64,000 nt of DNA from Candidatus Lustribacter telmatis (GTDB lineage: Bacteria > Vulcanimicrobiota > Vulcanimicrobiia > Vulcanimicrobiales > Vulcanimicrobiaceae): the NCBI GenBank assembly GCA_003164045.1, contig PLRU01000018.1:24924-88923 (forward strand), in the 5' to 3' direction. Below are positions 42,693 through 49,722 of the stretch, piece by piece. Made by a program: the position numbers and the translations under genes. The notes beneath the pieces are model-generated. The model was not told the origin of the DNA and did no database searches. It saw nothing but the letters and a program-made list of their open reading frames with translations. Positions within the stretch are counted from its first letter, which is position 1; every line of letters begins with the position of its first letter.

Positions 42693-44297
42693 TCAGAGGA
42701 GCCGGTCGAACGCGTATCGCGCGACGTCGTCGGGATGCTCTTCGGGCATTTCGGCGTCCGGCGCCGATTCGCTCGCGGCCGGGGCGGCGCCCACGATCAC
42801 GCGCAGGTCGATCGGCCGGCCGAGCACCGCATCCACAGCGTGCTTGAGCGTCTCGAGACTGGCCTTGAGCGTCTGGCCGGAGATCTGGTCGGGCGTACGC
42901 AGCGTGATCGAATCGTCGGTGACGGCGTCGATCGTCGCGCGGCCGAGCGATGCGGCGAGCGAGGGCTTTTCGCTCTCGGCCCGCGCGCGCACGTTGGACC
43001 ACAGGGACCGCACCTTGGCCGGCGTCAATGCACCGGCCGGCGTAACGGCCTGCGGCGGCGGCGCTGCGGGCACGGGCGCCGGAGCGGGAGCAGCTACCGG
43101 CTCCGCCTTCGCGGCCGGCACGGGCGCCGGCGCAGCGGCGCGTGGTGCCGGCGCAACGGCAACCGGCGCTCCGCCTTCGATCGCGGTCACGCGCGCCGCG
43201 AGCGCATCGAGCGACGGATCTTCGGTCTGCAAGATGAAGCGCAGCATCGCGGTCTCGAGTTCGAGGCGCGCGTTGCCGGAGTTGCGCGCCGCGCCGAGTG
43301 CATCGCCGAACAAGCGCAGCGCGCGCACGAGGCGCGCCTGCGTGACGGATTGCGCGCGCGCCTGGGCGGCGGCGGCATCGTCGGCGGCAAGATCCCGTGA
43401 GAGCAATTCCGGATTGACGCGCGCCACGAGCAGGTGGCGGAATTCCGCGATGAGCGCGCGGATCAGGCCCGGCATGTCGCTGCCGGCGTCGCTGGCATCG
43501 TCGATCGTGCGCAGCGCCGAGGCGGCGTCACCCGAGAGCGAGTCATCGCGCAGCGCGAGCGCAAACGCGCGCCCGGTTTGGCCGAACGCCGCTTCGACCG
43601 TCGTGACATCGACGCGTCCCGCACCGAACGCGGCGACTTGTTCGAGCATCGTCAGCGCATCGCGCAGTCCGCCGTCGGCCCGATACGCGATCGCGCCGAG
43701 CGCGCCGTCATCGATGATGATGCCCTCGGCATCGGCGATCTCGCGCATCCGGCGGATCATCGTTTCGATCGGAATGCGCCGGAACGCGTAGCGCTGGCAG
43801 CGCGAGAGAATCGTCGGCGGCAGCGACTCGGGCGCGGTCGTCGCGAGGATGAAGACGACGTGCGGCGGCGGCTCTTCGAGCGTTTTCAGAAACGCGTTCG
43901 CACCCTCTTTGGTCAGCATGTGCGCTTCGTCGATGATGTAGACTTTCGAGCGCATGACCGACGGCGGAAACTTCACCGCGTCGCGCAGCGCGCGAATTTC
44001 GTCGATGCCGCGGTTCGAGGCCGCGTCGATCTCGACGACGTCGAACGCCGTGCCCTCGAGGATCGCCGTGCAGTTTGCGCACGTGTTGTCCGGCGTCGCG
44101 GTCGGACCGAGTTCGCACTCGATGCAACGGGCGAGAATCTTGGCCGCCGACGTCTTGCCCGAACCACGCGGTCCGGAGAAGAGATATGCGTGGGCGAGCC
44201 TGCCTGTTTCGATTGCCGTTGTGAGCGTGCGCACGACCGCATCCTGACCAACCAGGCTAGCGAAGGTCAGGGGACGCCAGGTACGATAGAGGGACAC
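42693..44297 (-). CDS. dnaX: DNA polymerase III subunit gamma/tau
   Basis: 534 residues. The AAA+ clamp-loader part has Walker A SGPRGSGKTS, the four zinc cysteines (CIECELG...CANC), Walker B YIIDEAHML and the SRC sensor (ILSRCQRYAF). An Ala/Pro linker near 390-430 precedes a tau-like C-terminal domain. GTG 44297 was chosen because SLYRTWRPLTF is the normal N-terminus. I see no slippery A-run for a frameshifted gamma form. Confidence 0.95.
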   Translation of the reverse strand: MSLYRTWRPLTFASLVGQDAVVRTLTTAIETGRLAHAYLFSGPRGSGKTSAAKILARCIECELGPTATPDNTCANCTAILEGTAFDVVEIDAASNRGIDEIRALRDAVKFPPSVMRSKVYIIDEAHMLTKEGANAFLKTLEEPPPHVVFILATTAPESLPPTILSRCQRYAFRRIPIETMIRRMREIADAEGIIIDDGALGAIAYRADGGLRDALTMLEQVAAFGAGRVDVTTVEAAFGQTGRAFALALRDDSLSGDAASALRTIDDASDAGSDMPGLIRALIAEFRHLLVARVNPELLSRDLAADDAAAAQARAQSVTQARLVRALRLFGDALGAARNSGNARLELETAMLRFILQTEDPSLDALAARVTAIEGGAPVAVAPAPRAAAPAPVPAAKAEPVAAPAPAPVPAAPPPQAVTPAGALTPAKVRSLWSNVRARAESEKPSLAASLGRATIDAVTDDSITLRTPDQISGQTLKASLETLKHAVDAVLGRPIDLRVIVGAAPAASESAPDAEMPEEHPDDVARYAFDRLL

Positions 44298-44462
44298 CCG
44301 GCCAATGGTTCGGACCGGAGTCCGTCCATCCCGGTCTGCGCAACCGTTTGAGCGGAGGCGCGGGCGGGAATAATGAGGCGGTCTGGCAGGCGACATGGTT
44401 GCGCCCCCTTTAGCAAGGGGGCTTCAAATGTCGCCCACGATCATCGTTTTTGGGGGAGCCCC
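44298..44462 (+). promoter_or_regulatory. dnaX/recQ divergent region with hairpin and masked ribosome site
   Basis: 165 bases. At 44403-44422 arms GCCCCCTT and AAGGGGGC enclose a TAGC loop (8 paired bases). The recQ ribosome site GGGGGAG (44452-44458) can itself pair with the following CCCC or with the CCCCC of that hairpin, so two foldings compete. CGGAC-cgga-GTCCG lies near 44311. No SRP RNA or tRNA is present, although the SRP RNA often sits beside dnaX. Confidence 0.45.
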
Positions 44463-46073
44463 GTGGAACTCTACGCTGCGCTGCGCGAGCGTTTCGGATA
44501 CGACACCTTCAACCCCGGTCAAGAAGAGGTCATCAACCGCGTTCTGGCCGGTGAAGATACGCTTGCCATCCTGGCCACCGGCGCCGGCAAATCGCTGTGT
44601 TACCAGCTCCCGGCGCTGCTGCTGCCCGGCACCACGGTCATCGTCTCACCGCTGATCGCGTTGATGAAAGATCAGCTCGACATGCTCGAAGCGCACGGCG
44701 TGCGCGAGACGGTCGCCTTGAACTCCACCCTGACCGAAGATCAAGAAGCGGCCGCCATCGCGCGCATCGCGTCGGGCGAGATGAAGATCGTGTTCGTCAC
44801 GCCCGAGAAACTCGAAGACGACGCGTTCGTCGCGATCCTGCAAAAGCTCACCGTGCCGCTGTTCGTGATCGACGAAGCGCACTGCATCAGTCAATGGGGC
44901 CACGATTTCCGGCCGGCGTATCTCAACCTCGGCCGGGTGATCGCGGCGCTGGGCAAACCGACCGTCTTAGCGCTCACCGCGACGGCCACGCCGGCCGTGC
45001 GCGAAGATATCCTCATGCAGTTGGGCGTGCCCGACGTGAAGCCGATCGTGCGCGGGTTCGACCGCCCGAGTCTCGTTTACAGCGTGCGGCGCGCGGAGAA
45101 CGAAGCGGGCAAACTGCGCGCGCTCAAAACGCTCTTCGAGAACAACGATCTCCAAGGCACCGGGATCATCTATACGGCGACGATCAAGAACGCGCTCGAA
45201 GTGCAGAAATATCTGCAAGACCATCTCGAAATTCCGGCCGCCGTCTATCATTCCAAACTGCAGAAGCACGACCGTATAGCCGTACACGAATTGTTCATGC
45301 AGGAAGCGATCAAAGCGGTCGTGGCGACGAACGCCTTTGGCCTCGGCATCGACAAGCCGAACATCCGCTTCGTCGTGCACTACGATCTGCCGGGCTCGAT
45401 CGAAGCGTATACGCAAGAAGCAGGTCGCGCCGGGCGCGACGGCAAGCCCTCAAAATGCATCCTCGTGTACCGCATGAGCGATACGCGCGTGCAGAACTAC
45501 TTCCTTACCGGCAAGTATCCGGACATCGAGGAAGTGCAGCGCGTGTTCGGCACGCTCGAGATCTTCGGCACGCAAGAAGGCGGCGTTTCGCTTACCGACC
45601 TGCGCAAGATCACGCAGCTCCCGATCACCAAGCTCAAAGTCGTGCTGGCGCTGCTCAAAAAGGCCGGCTTCATCGAGGCCTCGTCGCGTGCGAAGTACAT
45701 CCTCGCCAAGCACGCCAGCGTGGAGGCCGTGCTCGATCTCGCCAACTACGAGACGAAGAAGCGCTACGACCAATCCAAACTGGCGATGATGCTGCAGTAC
45801 GCCGAGACCACGTCGTGCCGGCGACGCTTTATCCTCAACTATTTCGGCGAGAACTACACCGCCGCTTCGTGCGGCGCGTGCGATAACTGTTTGCAGGGCC
45901 GGCGCGACCATGCGCTCTCCGGCTACGGCATCGCCGATGTCGTCTACCACACAAAATTTGGGCAAGGCACGGTGGAACGCGCCGAGAAGGACCTCGTAAC
46001 CGTTTTATTCCCGGCCGTCGGGTACAAGACGTTGCTGGCATCAGCCGTTTCGCGCGAGATGAAGATCGCCTAA
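44463..46073 (+). CDS. recQ: ATP-dependent DNA helicase RecQ with C-terminal Tudor-like domain
   Basis: About 536 residues. Superfamily 2 helicase motifs: TGAGKSLCYQLPALL (I), VIDEAHCISQWGHDFRPAY (II, DEAH) and QEAGRAGRDG (VI). RecQ-Ct zinc cysteines are in CRRRF...CGACDNC. Instead of an HRDC domain, the last ~45 residues (VVYHTKFGQGTVERAE, then VLFPAVGYKTLLASAV) match the Tudor-like C-terminal module of UvrD/PcrA (DUF3553). It unwinds DNA 3'-5' in recombination and repair. GTG 44463 follows GGGGGAG; the frame is open to 44373. Confidence 0.92.
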   Translation: MELYAALRERFGYDTFNPGQEEVINRVLAGEDTLAILATGAGKSLCYQLPALLLPGTTVIVSPLIALMKDQLDMLEAHGVRETVALNSTLTEDQEAAAIARIASGEMKIVFVTPEKLEDDAFVAILQKLTVPLFVIDEAHCISQWGHDFRPAYLNLGRVIAALGKPTVLALTATATPAVREDILMQLGVPDVKPIVRGFDRPSLVYSVRRAENEAGKLRALKTLFENNDLQGTGIIYTATIKNALEVQKYLQDHLEIPAAVYHSKLQKHDRIAVHELFMQEAIKAVVATNAFGLGIDKPNIRFVVHYDLPGSIEAYTQEAGRAGRDGKPSKCILVYRMSDTRVQNYFLTGKYPDIEEVQRVFGTLEIFGTQEGGVSLTDLRKITQLPITKLKVVLALLKKAGFIEASSRAKYILAKHASVEAVLDLANYETKKRYDQSKLAMMLQYAETTSCRRRFILNYFGENYTAASCGACDNCLQGRRDHALSGYGIADVVYHTKFGQGTVERAEKDLVTVLFPAVGYKTLLASAVSREMKIA

Positions 46074-46129
46074 TCGCCCGTGGCGGCGAGCCCAGCGCTT
46101 TTCCGAATCGTCGTTTTTGGAGTTTCCGT

Positions 46130-47833
46130 ATTCGCGCATTAGCGGCTATCGCCGGAGTGTGCCTGGTCGCTATGCTCGCCCCGGTCGCGAGCGCCCAGGT
46201 CAATCCACCGGCCCCGGCCCCGACCGGGCCGGTCAATCCGGCGATTCCGGTAAGCGAGCCGCCGGTCGCGCCGGCGACCCCGCAGCAGGCGCCGCCCGAC
46301 CAGGCCTCGCCGGCGCCGGGCGAGTCACCGCTCCCGGAAGCCACCGAAACGCCCACCGCGCAGCCGACGCCCACCCAACCGCCGATCGTCGTCGAACCGG
46401 CGACGCCCGCGGTCGAGCCCGGCCGCACCGTGTCGGCGCGGGTCAACAGCGCGGCCGGAACGATCACCGCGACCGCCACCGATCCGGCCATCGCCACGGT
46501 CACCGTCGACCAGACGCAGCGCACGATCCTCATCACCGGCGTCGCGGTCGGTTCCACAACCGTCACGGTCGGCGATAGCCGCGGCGTCACGCGCGACGTT
46601 GCCGTGCGCGTCGCGTATGCGGCCGGCACGATCGCGGACGCGCTGCAATTGCGCGTAACCGGCGACCCGGCGACGGTGACGTTTCTCCGCGACGCGGCGA
46701 TTACGGCCGCCGAGGCGGCGGCAACGCTGCGCACCGGCGCGCGCATCTACGTGCCGCCGGAATCCGTGGCCGTGCACGCCGCGCTGCCGACCGACGACCG
46801 CACCACGATCGACGTGCCGGTGCAGATCCTCGGCGACGCCTACATCACGGTGAGCGGCACGACGCGCATTTCGGTCGAGAACTACGCGCTGCCGCGCTTG
46901 GCACCAAGCCAGCTCCTGGTGAGCGATTATCCCGAACGCCTCACCGCCGACGGCGTGCTCTTCACCGCAACGATCGACCGCACGGCCTCGCAGCGGTTTC
47001 TGTATTATCACTTCAACCCGTCGACCGAACCCGCGCGGCGCATCCTCGTCAAGGCGACCAACTCGGGTGCGACGCCGGCCGTCCTGCATCTGCTCGCGGC
47101 GCTCGCCGGGCCCGGTTCAAACGAGATGGAAGTCGGCCACAACGCGACGCGCTCGTTCCTCATCCGGGCGCGCCGCAACGAAGGCACCGTCGTGACGATC
47201 CCGCCGAATTCCACCGTCAACATCGTCAACCACAGCCTGCCCCCGAATGCGGTCGTCAACGGCATCTTGCAAATGCGCGAACTCAGCGGCGACCCGCTCA
47301 ACATCGCGGTCGTCGCCCAGGGCGCCGATGCGCCGCTCGATCAGTCGGCCGATGCGGCGAACCTGCTCGCCGGGGGCGCACCGCACGCGCGCGGTGTGTA
47401 TCCGGTGCCGGAATTTTTCTCCGACTACACGTTCTTCACCGACGCACCGCCGCTCGAAATTCCGATCGGCCAGTTACCGCTGCCGAACCTGCGCAGCGGC
47501 GAGGCGCTCTCGGGCGATTACGGCGTGATGCAATCGGTGCGCGTCGTGATCGTCAACACCTCGAAGTTCGGTCAGGCGATCGCGCTCTACGCAAACCCGC
47601 GCGGCGGCGACGCAACCGCCACGTTCACGATCGACGACACGCTCGTCCAGGCGCACCGTCTCACCGCCTATTCACGCTATAAGATCTGGCAAGAAGTCAT
47701 CGCGCCCGGCACTTACCGTACGCTGCGCATCACGACGATGCCCGAGGGCGGCTCGTCCTATCCGCTGCGGCTGATCTTCGCCCAAGACGACGGCAGCGTC
47801 GTGCCCGGCGCGCCGGGTTCACCGGTCTACTAG
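46130..47833 (+). CDS. Secreted protein with bacterial Ig-like domain (probable ATT start)
   Basis: 567 residues from an ATT codon at 46130. Read from there it has a textbook signal peptide (IRALAAIAGVCLVAMLAPVA, cleavage near ASAQ) and GGAG 7 bases upstream. The first canonical codon, GTG 46157, would remove the basic end and half the hydrophobic core. After a Pro-rich linker (25-85) comes a BIG2-like Ig domain (VEPGRTVSARV...TITGVAVGSTTVTVGD type), then a ~400-residue beta-rich region of unknown fold. No membrane anchor is visible. Probably surface or periplasmic; function unknown. Confidence 0.78.
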   Translation: MRALAAIAGVCLVAMLAPVASAQVNPPAPAPTGPVNPAIPVSEPPVAPATPQQAPPDQASPAPGESPLPEATETPTAQPTPTQPPIVVEPATPAVEPGRTVSARVNSAAGTITATATDPAIATVTVDQTQRTILITGVAVGSTTVTVGDSRGVTRDVAVRVAYAAGTIADALQLRVTGDPATVTFLRDAAITAAEAAATLRTGARIYVPPESVAVHAALPTDDRTTIDVPVQILGDAYITVSGTTRISVENYALPRLAPSQLLVSDYPERLTADGVLFTATIDRTASQRFLYYHFNPSTEPARRILVKATNSGATPAVLHLLAALAGPGSNEMEVGHNATRSFLIRARRNEGTVVTIPPNSTVNIVNHSLPPNAVVNGILQMRELSGDPLNIAVVAQGADAPLDQSADAANLLAGGAPHARGVYPVPEFFSDYTFFTDAPPLEIPIGQLPLPNLRSGEALSGDYGVMQSVRVVIVNTSKFGQAIALYANPRGGDATATFTIDDTLVQAHRLTAYSRYKIWQEVIAPGTYRTLRITTMPEGGSSYPLRLIFAQDDGSVVPGAPGSPVY

Positions 47834-48841
47834 TTCGTAGATCGCCACGCACGCCGCCGCCGCGAGGCGCCAGCTAAAGCGCGCGATGGCCCGCGGGCGC
47901 ACGCCGGCGGCGCGTTCTTCGGCCGCGTCGCGATCGTCGATGATCTCCCGCACGGCGTCGACCCAGCCGTCGTTGTCGTCGGGATCGATCAGCGGTGCAT
48001 CCTCGCCCGCCACTTCCACCAGCGACGACGAACGCGCGGCGACGACCGGTAGTCCCGCGCACAGCGCCTCGCCGAGCGCGTAGCCGAACCCCTCGTAGCG
48101 CGACGGCACGAGCGCGAGCGTCGCCTTGGCGTAGAGCGTGTCGAGCTCGGCACGGCCGACGTAGCCGAGCAGCGTGACGCGCTCGCCCAGGCCCAGTTCG
48201 GCGACCCGCGCGCGTACTTCGTCGAGATACGGCGTCGGCGGTCCGACCGCGACGAGTTCCAATTCCGGCACCGCCGGCAGCAGTTCGACCGCGCGCAGTA
48301 GATTCTTGCGCCGTTCGACCGTTCCGACCACGAGCGCAAGCGCACGCGCGCGCGGCCGGCGCACGATTGCGGCGAAGCGTTCATCGACGCCCGGGGTGAC
48401 GACGTGGACGTTGTTCCGCGCGCCGGCCAGCGTGAGAAACTCATCGCGCGCGAAGATCGAATCCGTCAGCACCGCATCGGCGCTGCGATAGAGATGCTTC
48501 ATCAACGTGCCGAAATAGGCGCGCGCGTACGCGCGGGTGTGGGACTGCACGCGCAGCCATGCCATGTCGTGCACGGTGACGACGGTCGGCAGGACGCGCA
48601 CCAGCGGCAGCGTGCCGGAAGATGCATGCAGCACGTCGGCGCCGCTGCGCATCGCGAGCAGCGGCAGCACCGCCTGATCCCACAACACGCGCCGGTCGAA
48701 ACGCCACGGATCCAGCGCCGGAAACTGCAGCGCCTTGACTTCCGTGCCGCCGGCGACGAGGGCCTCGGCGAGATCGCGCTGGTACACGCCGATCCCGGTC
48801 GAAGTACCGACGGCGAGCTGCGTGTCGAGCGCGACCCTCAC
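47819..48841 (-). CDS. Glycosyltransferase family 4 protein
   Basis: 340 residues with GT-B fold features: N-terminal GTSTGIGVYQRDLAEAL, the hinge and nucleotide-sugar motif ALVVGTVERRKNLLRAVELL, and the EX7E-type motif in VPSRYEGFGYALGEALCAGLPVVA. It transfers a sugar, probably to an LPS or exopolysaccharide intermediate, given its place at the end of the envelope operon. GTG start overlaps the TPR gene stop. Confidence 0.88.
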   Translation of the reverse strand: MRVALDTQLAVGTSTGIGVYQRDLAEALVAGGTEVKALQFPALDPWRFDRRVLWDQAVLPLLAMRSGADVLHASSGTLPLVRVLPTVVTVHDMAWLRVQSHTRAYARAYFGTLMKHLYRSADAVLTDSIFARDEFLTLAGARNNVHVVTPGVDERFAAIVRRPRARALALVVGTVERRKNLLRAVELLPAVPELELVAVGPPTPYLDEVRARVAELGLGERVTLLGYVGRAELDTLYAKATLALVPSRYEGFGYALGEALCAGLPVVAARSSSLVEVAGEDAPLIDPDDNDGWVDAVREIIDDRDAAEERAAGVRPRAIARFSWRLAAAACVAIYELVDR

Positions 48842-49722
48842 GGATTGCAGTGCGCGAGCGCGTCACGCACGTCGGCGGCATAGCCGTCGGCGGCCACACT
48901 CAGAACGCGGTGCTGTTCGCCGGCAAGTGCCTCTGCGCGCCCGAGCGCCGTTCGGGCTGTCCCGCAATCGCCCAGCGTCGCCGCCGTGACCGCGATACCG
49001 GCGAACGCATCGACGCTATCGGGCACGACTTGCGCCGCCCGCTGGTAGGTCTTCAGCGCGCCTTCGGCGTCGCCGATGCGCAGCGCGGCAAAGGCATAGT
49101 TCAGCAGATACTTCTCTTCGTTCGGCGCACGCTCGAGGGCCCGCGCGAACGCGTCGAGCGAATCGTGATCGTAGGTCGCCGCGTCGGCCGGATATTTCGC
49201 CGCCGCTTGCGCAGCGATCACGCCCTCGCGCCATTCCACTTCGGCGCCGATCTCGGGCGCCGCGCCGCCCGCGGCCAGCCGCTGCGCGAAGTCGCGCACG
49301 ATCGTGAGCGCCGCCCGCGGATCGCTCGTGCCGAGCGCATCGATCGCGGACTCCGCCGCAACGAAGTCACCGCTGATCGCAAAGTCGCGCAGCGCGGTCG
49401 CCGGATCGTTTGCCAGCAGCGCCGCGCGACCGCGCAGGTCGACCACCTCGGCACTCGCAGCAAGCGGTGCGAGCAGCGCCGTCGCGCGGCCAGGTTCGTT
49501 CTTGACCAGCGCCCCGCGCGCAAGTTCGCGCCGCACCGCCGGAATGCGGTCGAGCCCGGTCCGCGCCATCAGCTCGAAGGGCCAATCTCCGGCGAGCGCC
49601 CGCGGCACCGACGGTGCGACGGCAACGGACCCGTACAGGCCGTCGGCGACGCATTGCACCGCGAGCGTCACGAGCACGACGACGGTCCAAAAGGCGATCG
49701 CCGTTCCGCGCACGGCCGTCAA
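48838..49722 (-). CDS. TPR-repeat membrane-anchored protein
   Basis: 294 residues, with an N-terminal helix (AIAFWTVVVLVTLAVQCVA) and then Ala-rich tetratricopeptide-like repeats (for example LLNYAFAALRIGDAEGALKTYQRA near 215). Probably a protein-interaction scaffold facing the periplasm. TTG 49722 overlaps the porin stop (TTGA); GTG three codons later is an alternative. It sits between the SLH porin and a glycosyltransferase. Confidence 0.75.
   Translation of the reverse strand: MTAVRGTAIAFWTVVVLVTLAVQCVADGLYGSVAVAPSVPRALAGDWPFELMARTGLDRIPAVRRELARGALVKNEPGRATALLAPLAASAEVVDLRGRAALLANDPATALRDFAISGDFVAAESAIDALGTSDPRAALTIVRDFAQRLAAGGAAPEIGAEVEWREGVIAAQAAAKYPADAATYDHDSLDAFARALERAPNEEKYLLNYAFAALRIGDAEGALKTYQRAAQVVPDSVDAFAGIAVTAATLGDCGTARTALGRAEALAGEQHRVLSVAADGYAADVRDALAHCNP

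Noticed and set aside
42693-43200. Programmed frameshift site in dnaX for a gamma form
   Set aside because: No A-rich slippery heptamer with a downstream stem was found in the gene.
44403-44422. Rho-independent terminator
   Set aside because: Strong stem, but no T-run follows on either strand and it lies between divergent genes, so a leader structure is more likely.
44415-44435. tRNA T-arm-like TTCAAAT after GGGGGC
   Set aside because: The flanking bases do not pair as a T-stem and no anticodon or acceptor arms fit around it.
44298-44462. SRP (4.5S) RNA beside dnaX
   Set aside because: The SRP RNA gene often sits upstream of dnaX, but neither strand holds the conserved GGAAGGnAGCAG-type loop, and the stems present are too short.
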